DNA of 12,880 nt, from contig CALMVY010000355.1 in NCBI GenBank assembly GCA_937873245.1, positions 1 through 12,880 of the forward strand, in the 5' to 3' direction. How positions within the stretch are numbered: the stretch's first letter is position 1; every line of letters starts with the position of its first letter. Shown piece after piece: positions 6,682 to 12,880 of this stretch. Made by a program: the position numbers and the translations under genes. The notes below the pieces were generated by a model that saw nothing but the letters and a program-made list of their open reading frames with translations, searched no databases and was not told the origin of the DNA. This stretch comes from an uncultured Arthrobacter sp. (GTDB taxonomy: Bacteria > Actinomycetota > Actinomycetes > Actinomycetales > Micrococcaceae).

Positions 6682-8979
6682 ATGAAAAACTCCACGCCCC
6701 CGCCGTCTTCGGAAAACCGCGGCGAAATCGGACCCCCGCACCCCGGATCAGCTGCGCGGTCGTCCGAAAGCGGCGCAGAAAACCGAAAGCGACCGTTCTG
6801 GCTGCGCTGGCTGGTTCCGGTCCTGCTCGTCATCACCTGGCTGGCCATCGCCGGGATCGGCGGACCCACCTTCGGCCGCTTGGATGAGGTCTCCTCGAAT
6901 GACCAGGCGTCCTTCCTCCCGGCAGGGGCCGAGGCTACGGCGGCCCAGGACTGGCAGGCCAAGTTCCGCGACACCAATGAGATCCCCGCCGTCATCGTCA
7001 TCGAGAGCGACTCCGCCTTCACCCCGGCCCAGCTCGGCGAGGTGGCAGCCCTCAAGGGAAATCTTGAGGCTGTAGGTGCCGGCAGTACTGTCATAGGCCC
7101 TATCCCGTCCGAGGACGGGAAAGCCGTGCAGTTCGTCGTGCCGATCGATTCGGCCGGCGAGGTGAAGGAAGTCGTCGCGGAACTCCGCGACGAGGTGGAG
7201 GCATCCGCCCCGGAGGGCATGCAGACCTTCGTGACCGGCCCGGCCGGGCTCACGGCGGATCTGGTCAGCGCGTTCGCCGGCATTGACGGCATCCTGCTGC
7301 TGGTGGCCTTGGGCGCTGTGTTCCTGATCCTGCTGATTGTCTACCGCTCGCTGCTGCTGCCGATCGCTGTGCTGTTCACGTCCGTCTTCGCCCTGTGCGC
7401 CGCCATCCTGCTGGTTTTTGGGATGGCGAAACTGGGCTGGATCCAGCTCAACGGCCAGAGCCAGGGCATCCTGTCCATCCTGGTGATCGGCGCCGCCACG
7501 GACTACGCGCTGCTCTACGTGGCGCGCTTCCGCGAAGCCCTGACGCACACCACCAACCGCACGGCAGCAGTACTCACTGCGTGGAAAAACTCCTGGGAAC
7601 CCATCGTTGCCTCGGGCGCCACGGTCATCATCGCCCTGCTTTGCCTGCTGTTTTCCGACCTTAACTCCAACAAGGCCCTCGGCCCCGTGGCCGCTGCGGG
7701 CATCCTCTGCTCGCTCTTCGCCGCGCTGACCCTGCTGCCGGCGCTGATGGCGCTGCTGGGCCGCGCCGCGTTCTGGCCCTTCATGCCCAAAGTGCTTCCG
7801 GAGACCGAGCGCGAGCCTGAACTCGTCACCGGCCTCGAAGGGCAGAAAGGCGTATGGCGCGCCACCGGCTCCCTTGTCTCCCGCCGGCCACGGACCGTCT
7901 GGATCGCCTCCGTGCTGCTGCTGCTCGTGGCCTCGGCCGGCGTCCTGCAGCTAAAGGCCAACGGCGTCCCGCAGACCGACGTCATCCTCACCGCCTCCAA
8001 CGCCGTCGACGGCCAGGACGCCCTGGCCCGGCACTTCGACGCCGGGTCCGGCAGCCCGGCCGTGATCGTCGCCGACGAGGCGAAGGCGCAGGAAGTACTG
8101 GAACAGGCCAAGGCGACCGACGGCGTCGGGGACGCCTATCTGCTGGCCGAGGGCGGCGCGCCGATCACCGGCGCACCATCTGCTCCCGGCGCCCCCGCGG
8201 CTCCCACGGAGCCGGCGGTGCGGGACGGCAAGGTCCTGATCAGCGCCACGCTGAATTTCGCCGCGGACTCCAACGAGGCGGAAAACGTTGTGGTGGCCCT
8301 CCGCGAGGACCTCAAGAAGATCGACGACGGCGCGCTGGTGGGCGGCGTGACCGCCACTGCCCTGGACACGAACACCACCGCCCAGCGCGATCTCGTGACC
8401 ATCATCCCGGTGGTCCTCGCGGTCATCCTGGTTATCCTGATGCTGCTGCTGCGCTCCGTGCTGGCGCCGGTCCTCCTGGTTGCCTCGGTGGTCCTGTCCT
8501 ACGGCGCCGCGATGGGCGTCTCCGCCGTCGTGTTCAACAACGTCTTCGGCTTCCCGGGGGCCGACGCCACCGTTCCACTGTTCGGCTTTGTCTTCCTCGT
8601 CGCACTGGGCGTGGATTACAACATCTTCCTGATGAGCCGGGTCCGGGAGGAGTCCCTGAAACACGGCACCCGGGCCGGCGTCCTGCGCGGCCTGGGCGTC
8701 ACGGGCGGGGTGATCACCTCCGCCGGCGTGGTGCTCGCGGCCACGTTCGCGGCCCTGGGCGTCATCCCCATCATGTTCCTGGTGCAGCTGGCCTTCATCG
8801 TGGCCTTCGGGGTGCTGCTGGACACCGTGCTGGTCCGCTCCCTGTTGGTCCCGGCCCTGGCCTACGACATCGGCGCGCGGATCTGGTGGCCCAGCAGGCT
8901 GGGGCGCCCCGAGGCGGATGCCGCCGCCCGCACCCTGCCCGCCGCGGAGCCGGAATCCGCGGAGGCAGGCATCCGCTAG
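6682..8979 (+). CDS. MMPL family (RND-type) membrane exporter
   Basis: This is a 765-residue proton-driven exporter of the MMPL group within the RND superfamily, related to mycobacterial MmpL and actinobacterial ActII-3-like drug or lipid exporters. Its layout is duplicated. Helix 1 (about 33-55) is followed by an extracytoplasmic domain, then five helices (about 195-365). Helix 7 (about 406-425) is followed by a second outer domain containing a Pro/Ala-rich stretch, then helices 8-12 (about 570-745). Each half has the Asp-Tyr proton-relay pair: D274-Y275 in ATDYALLYVARFRE and D645-Y646 in GVDYNIFLMSRVREE. I use the ATG at 6682, behind AGAAGG (6672-6677). The in-frame GTG at 6622 lies inside the operator palindrome and is rejected. 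Control by the divergent MarR is likely. The substrate (antibiotic, fatty compound or lipid) is not shown. Confidence 0.93.
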   Translation: MKNSTPPPSSENRGEIGPPHPGSAARSSESGAENRKRPFWLRWLVPVLLVITWLAIAGIGGPTFGRLDEVSSNDQASFLPAGAEATAAQDWQAKFRDTNEIPAVIVIESDSAFTPAQLGEVAALKGNLEAVGAGSTVIGPIPSEDGKAVQFVVPIDSAGEVKEVVAELRDEVEASAPEGMQTFVTGPAGLTADLVSAFAGIDGILLLVALGAVFLILLIVYRSLLLPIAVLFTSVFALCAAILLVFGMAKLGWIQLNGQSQGILSILVIGAATDYALLYVARFREALTHTTNRTAAVLTAWKNSWEPIVASGATVIIALLCLLFSDLNSNKALGPVAAAGILCSLFAALTLLPALMALLGRAAFWPFMPKVLPETEREPELVTGLEGQKGVWRATGSLVSRRPRTVWIASVLLLLVASAGVLQLKANGVPQTDVILTASNAVDGQDALARHFDAGSGSPAVIVADEAKAQEVLEQAKATDGVGDAYLLAEGGAPITGAPSAPGAPAAPTEPAVRDGKVLISATLNFAADSNEAENVVVALREDLKKIDDGALVGGVTATALDTNTTAQRDLVTIIPVVLAVILVILMLLLRSVLAPVLLVASVVLSYGAAMGVSAVVFNNVFGFPGADATVPLFGFVFLVALGVDYNIFLMSRVREESLKHGTRAGVLRGLGVTGGVITSAGVVLAATFAALGVIPIMFLVQLAFIVAFGVLLDTVLVRSLLVPALAYDIGARIWWPSRLGRPEADAAARTLPAAEPESAEAGIR

Positions 8980-8985
8980 CGAACC

Positions 8986-9023
8986 CCGCTGGCCGGAATT
9001 CCGCTGGCCGGAAGCGTGCCAGC
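8986..9023. terminator. Short direct repeats and hairpin between convergent genes, possible bidirectional terminator
   Basis: CCGCTGGCCGGAA occurs at 8986-8998 and again at 9001-9013, a 15-bp period. GCTGGC (9003-9008) can pair with GCCAGC (9018-9023) across a nine-base loop. The site lies in the 67-base gap between the convergent MMPL and SDR genes, where a terminator is expected. No T-run follows, so its strength as an intrinsic terminator is doubtful. Confidence 0.35.
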
Positions 9024-9046
9024 CGGAACCCGGACCGCAGCCGCCG

Positions 9047-10009
9047 TCACCGTTCCTGGTCCCCCCACCAGGCAACCGTGGCGGCGGCTGCTTCGCTAAG
9101 CGGGGTGGGCTGCAGTCCGAGGGCCGCCTCGCTGGCGCGTGAATCCATCACGAAGGGGTGCTCGAACTGGTACAGGGTCTCGGCCAGTTCCCGCATATCG
9201 GGGGAAGCCAGGGCCATCGCCCGCAGCACCCAACCGGGTATCGCCGTGACACGCGGGGCCCGGGCGCCGGCCGCGGCTGCGAACGCCCCAGCCAGCTCCC
9301 GCTGGGTCAGCGCAGGTCCGGTAGGCGCATGCCACACCCGGTTCCACAGGGTGCGGTCCTGCGCGGCAACGATCATGGCGGCGGCCAGGTCCGGAACATA
9401 GGTGAACGAATGCGGCAAGCCGGCATTGCCGGCCACCGTCACGGATTTCCCCGCGAGTACCGGCTTCACCATGCGCTCGCCGGCGTGCGCATTGCGGACC
9501 CTGGGGCCGAAAAAGTCGCCCGCCGCCACGCTCACGGTGTCGGTTTCCGATGCCGCCCGGGCCTTCAGCAGCGCGGTGCGGACACCCCGCTTGCCGCCCT
9601 GCGCCTCGCACGGACCCTCTTCGGTCATCGGCCGGCCCGGCTCGCTGTACGAATACAGGCTCTCCGGGAAAACGACGACGGCGCCCGCCTCGCCCGCCGC
9701 GGCCAGCACGGCCTGCTCGGCGCCGGGCAGCTCCGCAGCCCAGGCCTTCGCGCTGTACTTTGAACCGTGGATGCAATGGAACACGGCTTGGGCGCCGCGG
9801 AACAGCCCGCCGAGCTGTGCCGGGTCGGACACGTCCACTGCCTGCTTCTCGATCCGCGGGTGATCGGGCCCGCTGCCTGATCGGGTGAGCACCCGCACCC
9901 GGTGGCCCGCCGCAGCGAGCTGTTCGGCAACCGTCCAGCCCACCGGCCCGGCTCCGGTGACAACAAACAATGCCGGTGACGGTTGCTCCGGGGATTCAAA
10001 TTGGGACAC
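9047..10009 (-). CDS. NAD(P)-binding SDR / epimerase-like protein, atypical
   Basis: This 320-residue protein belongs to the NAD-dependent epimerase/dehydratase (extended/atypical SDR) group. The N-terminal dinucleotide site is VVTGAGPVGWTVAEQL. Then come VRVLTRSG, the VDVSDPAQL acidic segment, AVFHCIHGS, FPESLYSYSEPGRPMTEE, GDFFGPRV and FTYVPDLAAAM, in the order usual for this family. The catalytic Tyr-X3-Lys is not evident; a GGKRGVR segment sits roughly where it would be expected, so it may bind nucleotide without classical SDR chemistry. I prefer the GTG at 10009. A longer frame reaches an ATG at 10141, but its extra 44 codons cross a perfect palindrome that looks like an operator. It is divergent from the TetR gene, which probably controls it. 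The substrate is unknown. Confidence 0.85.
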   Translation of the reverse strand: MSQFESPEQPSPALFVVTGAGPVGWTVAEQLAAAGHRVRVLTRSGSGPDHPRIEKQAVDVSDPAQLGGLFRGAQAVFHCIHGSKYSAKAWAAELPGAEQAVLAAAGEAGAVVVFPESLYSYSEPGRPMTEEGPCEAQGGKRGVRTALLKARAASETDTVSVAAGDFFGPRVRNAHAGERMVKPVLAGKSVTVAGNAGLPHSFTYVPDLAAAMIVAAQDRTLWNRVWHAPTGPALTQRELAGAFAAAAGARAPRVTAIPGWVLRAMALASPDMRELAETLYQFEHPFVMDSRASEAALGLQPTPLSEAAAATVAWWGDQER

Positions 10010-10090
10010 GGTGTTCTCACTTTCGCTGGGGTACCGGCAGCGGCTGACCCGCGAGGACTTTGCCCTCGCCCTCACTGCTTCGATTGGCTT

Positions 10091-10172
10091 GAGAGCAGTG
10101 CTCTCTGAATACAGGATGCGGCGGCCGTCGGAGAAAGTCAAGAGCGGTGCTCACATTTGTTGACACTGCTCT
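10091..10172. promoter_or_regulatory. Operator cluster between the SDR and TetR genes
   Basis: GAGAGCAGTGCTCTC (10091-10105) is a palindrome with seven-base arms and a single central base. A second copy at 10140-10154 matches it at 12 of 15 positions, and a half copy CACTGCTCT lies at 10164-10172. The centres are about 49 and 19 bases apart. A TTGACA hexamer (10160-10165) overlaps the half site, though no good -10 is found at normal spacing. Repeated palindromes between a TetR gene and a divergent partner are typical TetR binding sites, so self-control and control of the SDR gene are likely. Confidence 0.7.
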
Positions 10173-10193
10173 ATTTTGTGACAAGCTAAGTCA

Positions 10194-10967
10194 GTGCCGC
10201 AGAACCCCAAACCCCCGTCACCGAAGCCGCCCACGCCCCGCCAGCGGGCCCGGGCCCGGACCATCGAGGATATTGTGCGCCTTGGCCGCGAGCACCTGGC
10301 GCTGCACGGGGCCGCCGCGCTGTCCTTGCGCGCCGTTGCCAGGGATCTCGGCGTCGTCTCCTCGGCGGTCTACCGCTACGTGGAGAACCGCGAGGAGCTG
10401 CTGACCCTGCTGCTCATCGACGCCTACAACGAGCTCGGGGATGAGGTGGACGCCGCCGTAGCCGCCCTGCCCGGGGACGATTTCGCTGGCCGGTTCAACG
10501 CCCTCGGCTCCGCGGTGAGGCGCTGGGCGCTGCGCGAACCGGCCCGCTACGGACTCCTCTTCGGCAGCCCCGTGCCCGGCTACCGGGCGCCGGCCGAGCG
10601 GACCACCGGCCCGGGGACGCGGGTCATCTACGCGCTGATGGCACTGCTCGACGGCGCCTACCGGGCCGGCCGGCTGGCGGCACCTGGTGGCCCGGCCGCC
10701 GTCGCCACGCCGCTGGCCGCTGACCTGGAGCGCATCCGGGCCGGGATGGGACTTGCCGTGCCGGACAGTCTGCTGGCACGCGGTGCGCACGTCTGGACCT
10801 CACTGTTTGGCGCCATCAGCTTCGAGGTTTTCGGCCAGTACGGCGGGGACACCTTCGCCGCCCCGGATGAACTCTTTGCCCACCATTTGGCCGTGCTGGC
10901 GGACGTCGCAGGACTCGGCCCCTCGGTGGGCCGGCCCGGCGGGCGGGCCGACCTCCAACCGGAATAG
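10194..10967 (+). CDS. TetR family transcriptional regulator (WHG-type ligand domain)
   Basis: This is a 257-residue repressor. The N-terminal helix-turn-helix spans residues about 22-70, with IEDIVRLGREHLALHG, LSLRAVARDLGVVSSAVYRYV and ENREELLTLLL. The C-terminal domain contains RRWALREPARYGLLFGSPVPGY, characteristic of the WHG (TetR_C_33) type. The start is GTG at 10194; no Shine-Dalgarno sequence is visible before it and no other start fits ahead of the DNA-binding domain. The first 18 residues are Pro-rich. The gene is divergent from the SDR-like gene, with operator-like palindromes between them. The inducer is unknown; a small organic molecule handled by the SDR partner is an inference. 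Confidence 0.93.
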   Translation: MPQNPKPPSPKPPTPRQRARARTIEDIVRLGREHLALHGAAALSLRAVARDLGVVSSAVYRYVENREELLTLLLIDAYNELGDEVDAAVAALPGDDFAGRFNALGSAVRRWALREPARYGLLFGSPVPGYRAPAERTTGPGTRVIYALMALLDGAYRAGRLAAPGGPAAVATPLAADLERIRAGMGLAVPDSLLARGAHVWTSLFGAISFEVFGQYGGDTFAAPDELFAHHLAVLADVAGLGPSVGRPGGRADLQPE

Positions 10968-10972
10968 CCGTT

Positions 10973-10987
10973 CGGCCGGGACGGCCG
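10973..10987 (+). terminator. Possible hairpin after the TetR gene
   Basis: CGGCCG-GGA-CGGCCG begins six bases after the TetR stop codon and can form a six-base GC stem with a three-base loop. No T-run follows, so it may not terminate transcription alone. Confidence 0.3.
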
Positions 10988-11014
10988 TTCAGCCCGAATC
11001 GCAGTCCGGGCCGG

Positions 11015-11096
11015 GGTTCCGTTTCCCTGGTTCCTCTCGTTCCCTCTGGTTTCCTCTTGGTTTCCCCTGTTGCCGCCCGGTGGCGCTCGATAGACT
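11015..11096 (+). promoter_or_regulatory. Pyrimidine-rich spaced motif array and possible promoter upstream of the repeat protein
   Basis: Six SGTT(T)CC motifs begin at 11015, 11020, 11029, 11038, 11048 and 11059. Most lie 9 to 11 bases apart, close to one helical turn, in a strand almost devoid of A. Just downstream TTGCCG (11070-11075) and TAGACT (11091-11096) give a candidate promoter with a short 15-bp spacer, about 50 bases before the next start codon. Binding of a factor along one face of the helix is one reading; simple sequence drift is another. Confidence 0.35.
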
Positions 11097-11145
11097 GCCC
11101 CTGCGCCTGCCTGGGCGCGCCGAGGCTTCCAGGAAGGATCCAACC

Positions 11146-11532
11146 ATGTCCGAAAACAGTGAGTTTGACCGCAAGGCAGTCGAGCCCGAAGCCGACGCCA
11201 CCGAAGGCCAGTACGTCGAGGGGGACTACGGCGCCGCGGGCGCGGCCGGAGAGAACCCGCCCGAGGCGCCGGAAGGGGAATACCCCACCGGCGACTACGG
11301 CGCGGCAGGCGTCAGCGGCGCCACCGCCGTGGGCTCCGAAGAGGGCGACTACCCCGAGGGCGACTACGGCGCGGCCGGCGGCACCGGCGCGGCGCCGGGC
11401 TCCGCCGAAGAGGGCGAGTATCCCGAAGGTGACTACGGGGCCGCCGGCACCCAGCGCCCCGACGGCCGGACCCGCGAAGGAGCACCCGCGCGGGACGAGT
11501 CTGCCCGCGAGGAGCGCCGAGGGGAACGCTAG
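11146..11532 (+). CDS. Small acidic repeat protein with four GDYGAAG repeats, function unknown
   Basis: I do not recognise this 128-residue protein. After a 19-residue acidic N-terminus come four repeats with an exact 23-residue period (residues 20, 43, 66 and 89). Each has the core EGxYxxGDYGAAG followed by a variable Gly/Ala/Pro/Glu linker. The last 25 residues are charged and Arg-rich. There is no Cys or Trp, one Phe, no signal peptide and no membrane segment, so it is probably a soluble disordered protein. The start ATG has AGGAAGG (11131-11137) eight bases upstream. Codons for the fixed GDYGAAG residues differ at third positions between copies, which argues that it is truly translated and selected. 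It lies between a TetR gene and dnaK on the same strand, but dnaK has its own promoter. A stress-linked role is only suggested by position. Confidence 0.85.
   Translation: MSENSEFDRKAVEPEADATEGQYVEGDYGAAGAAGENPPEAPEGEYPTGDYGAAGVSGATAVGSEEGDYPEGDYGAAGGTGAAPGSAEEGEYPEGDYGAAGTQRPDGRTREGAPARDESAREERRGER
11203..11448 (+). repeat. Four-copy 69-bp coding repeat
   Basis: Copies begin at 11203, 11272, 11341 and 11410, exactly 69 bases apart; the last copy ends with its core at 11448. Only the 13-codon core is well conserved and the ten-residue linkers diverge. Silent differences between the cores show that the duplications are not recent. Confidence 0.9.
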
Positions 11533-11591
11533 CCAGCGGACTTCGCGCACAGCGAACAGCGCGGCGGCAGCGCCGGGGCTGCCTGACCATG

Positions 11592-11628
11592 CCCGGAATT
11601 CCGGGGAAGCCTGCCGTTTGAAGGCTTC
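11592..11628 (+). terminator. Palindrome and hairpin after the repeat-protein gene
   Basis: CCCGGAATTCCGGG (11592-11605) is a perfect 14-base palindrome. Next to it GAAGCCT (11606-11612) can pair with AGGCTTC (11622-11628) over a nine-base loop. They lie 60 to 96 bases after the stop and before the dnaK promoter, so they may separate the two transcripts. No T-run follows the stem. Confidence 0.4.
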
Positions 11629-11649
11629 TTCGGCGAGCCCAAAAATCCT

Positions 11650-11724
11650 AAGTTGAGCGTAGCCCGCTCAACTTTGAGTTGACTTTGAAACGGCCCTGAG
11701 TAAAGTTGAGTGCAGATCGCTCAA
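11650..11724 (+). promoter_or_regulatory. dnaK promoter with two HAIR-type (HspR) operators
   Basis: AAGTTGAGC-N7-GCTCAACTT (11650-11674) is perfect over nine-base arms. TTGAGT-N7-GCTCAA (11706-11724) is a second copy with the same seven-base spacer. Both resemble HAIR, the HspR operator known as CTTGAGT-N7-ACTCAAG. Between them TTGACT (11679-11684), a 16-bp spacer and TAAAGT (11701-11706) form the likely vegetative promoter, so HspR at either site would block it. This is the actinobacterial heat-shock arrangement and differs from CIRCE/HrcA. A leader of about 90 bases separates it from the dnaK start. An extra palindrome, CAACT-TTG-AGTTG, lies at 11669-11681. Confidence 0.85.
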
Positions 11725-11804
11725 TAACGGTCGGACCCGGCGGTTAGCACCTCTGCGGTCCGCAGCCATCTCAGCAAGTTTCCAAGGAAAGAAGGAAGCA
11801 ACAC

Positions 11805-12880
11805 ATGTCACGTGCAGTAGGTATTGACCTCGGAACAACCAACTCCGTCGTCTCCGTTCTCGAAGGTGGCGAGCCCACCGTCATTGCCAACGCCGAGGGT
11901 GGCCGCACCACGCCGTCGGTAGTTGCGTTCTCCAAGTCCGGCGAAGTGCTGGTTGGCGAGATCGCCAAGCGCCAGGCCGTCAACAACATCGACCGCACCA
12001 TTGCTTCCGTCAAGCGCCACATGGGCACCGACTGGTCCGTCGCAGTCGACGACAAGAAGTACACGGCGCAGGAAATCTCCGCCCGCATCCTGATGAAACT
12101 CAAGAACGACGCCGAGTCCTACCTCGGCGAAAAGGTCACGGACGCCGTGATCACCGTTCCCGCGTACTTCAACGACGCCGAGCGCCAGGCCACCAAGGAA
12201 GCCGGCGAAATTGCGGGCCTCAAGGTCCTGCGCATCGTCAACGAGCCCACCGCGGCTGCCCTGGCCTACGGCCTGGACAAGGGCAAGGAAGACGAACTCA
12301 TCCTCGTCTTCGACCTCGGCGGCGGAACCTTCGACGTCTCCCTCCTCGAAGTGGGCAAGGACGAAGACAACTTCTCCACCATCCAGGTCCGCTCCACCGC
12401 GGGCGACAACCGCCTCGGCGGCGACGACTGGGACCAGCGCGTCGTCGACTACCTGCTGAACCAGCTCAAGGTCAAGGGCATCGACCTGTCCAAGGACAAG
12501 ATTGCCCTGCAGCGCCTGCGGGAGGCAGCCGAGCAGGCGAAGAAGGAACTCTCCTCCTCCACCAGCACCAACGTCTCGCTCCAGTACCTCTCCGTCACCC
12601 CCGACGGCCCGGTCCACCTGGACGAGCAGCTGACCCGCGCCAAGTTCCAGGACCTCACCAAGGACCTGCTCGAGCGCACCAAGAAGCCGTTCCACGACGT
12701 CATCAAGGAAGCCGGCATCCAGCTTTCCCAGATCGACCACATCGTGCTGGTCGGCGGTTCCACCCGTATGCCCGCCGTTTACGACCTGGTCAAGGAACTC
12801 GCCGGCGGCAAGGAGCCGAACAAGGGCGTGAACCCGGATGAGGTCGTCGCCGTCGGCGCCGCCCTGCAGGCCGGTGTCCT
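11805..12880 (+). CDS. dnaK: Molecular chaperone DnaK (Hsp70), 3' end outside window
   Basis: DnaK is the ATP-driven cytoplasmic chaperone that folds new and damaged proteins together with DnaJ and GrpE. The first 358 codons are present, covering most of the ATPase domain; the rest of that domain and the substrate-binding domain lie beyond the edge. Motifs seen are GIDLGTTNS (6-14, phosphate 1), VPAYFNDAERQATKEAG (from 118), VNEPTAAALAYGL, FDLGGGTFDVS (from 169, phosphate 2) and VGGSTRMP (from 316, adenosine site). The start ATG is preceded by GAAGGAAG at a six-base distance. Two HAIR-like elements upstream predict repression by HspR. In actinobacteria grpE, dnaJ and hspR usually follow, which cannot be seen here. 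The coding strand shows the strong synonymous bias expected of a highly expressed gene. Confidence 0.98.
   Translation, partial: MSRAVGIDLGTTNSVVSVLEGGEPTVIANAEGGRTTPSVVAFSKSGEVLVGEIAKRQAVNNIDRTIASVKRHMGTDWSVAVDDKKYTAQEISARILMKLKNDAESYLGEKVTDAVITVPAYFNDAERQATKEAGEIAGLKVLRIVNEPTAAALAYGLDKGKEDELILVFDLGGGTFDVSLLEVGKDEDNFSTIQVRSTAGDNRLGGDDWDQRVVDYLLNQLKVKGIDLSKDKIALQRLREAAEQAKKELSSSTSTNVSLQYLSVTPDGPVHLDEQLTRAKFQDLTKDLLERTKKPFHDVIKEAGIQLSQIDHIVLVGGSTRMPAVYDLVKELAGGKEPNKGVNPDEVVAVGAALQAGV

Noticed and set aside
7951..9075. A 374-codon minus-strand frame opposite the MMPL gene
   Set aside because: It mirrors the codon bias of MMPL, is Gln/Gly/His-rich without recognisable motifs, and MMPL has clear Asp-Tyr relay motifs on the other strand.
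10010..10141. 44-codon N-terminal extension of the SDR gene starting at the ATG at 10141
   Set aside because: It spans a perfect operator-like palindrome and has no homology-like features; the nucleotide-binding fold begins after the GTG at 10009.
11808..12740. A 310-codon open frame on the minus strand opposite dnaK
   Set aside because: Long antisense frames opposite dnaK are a known result of its strong codon bias in GC-rich genomes. The translation is repetitive Val/Gly/Asp-rich with no domain, and dnaK itself is certain.

Overview
The window comes from a very GC-rich actinobacterium, most likely of the Micrococcaceae (Arthrobacter or Pseudarthrobacter type). Three things point there: strong GC bias at third codon positions, a dnaK gene under HAIR-type (HspR) operators, and the character of the encoded DnaK, MMPL, WHG-type TetR and LysE/RhtB proteins. 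It is chromosomal and mostly housekeeping or accessory. I see no insertion sequence, phage gene, tRNA, rRNA or CRISPR array. Ten genes fill the window; the first (pabB fusion) and the last (dnaK) run off its edges.

Left block, all on the minus strand (1-4461). From right to left this reads: a SAM-dependent methyltransferase (3646-4461), a spacer with six copies of a 14-bp tandem repeat, a LysE/RhtB-type amino-acid exporter (2758-3381), a low-molecular-weight protein tyrosine phosphatase (2035-2664), and a large gene (1-2038, 3' end missing). The large gene starts inside the phosphatase stop codon (ATGA overlap). It encodes a P-loop kinase-like domain fused to the aminodeoxychorismate synthase PabB, so the end of this block links a phosphatase to the first step of p-aminobenzoate/folate synthesis.

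Middle block (4583-8979). A YjeH-like APC amino-acid exporter on the plus strand ends in a low-complexity tail that overlaps, tail to tail, the end of a MarR regulator on the minus strand. The MarR gene is divergent from an MMPL (RND-type) exporter. Their shared intergenic region holds two adjoining palindromes overlapping a plausible promoter, the usual layout of a self-regulating efflux module.

Right block (9047-12880). An atypical NAD(P)-binding SDR/epimerase-like protein (minus) and a TetR/WHG regulator (plus) are divergent, with two full copies and one half copy of an AGAGCASTGCTCT palindrome between them. Next comes a small acidic protein of 128 residues, built on four copies of a 23-residue repeat ending in GDYGAAG. 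I do not recognise it. Its repeats vary at synonymous codon positions while the residues stay fixed. It lies directly upstream of dnaK, whose promoter carries two HAIR-like inverted repeats.

The most unusual items are the kinase-PabB fusion coupled to a tyrosine phosphatase, and the GDYGAAG repeat protein beside dnaK with its helically spaced pyrimidine-rich leader.
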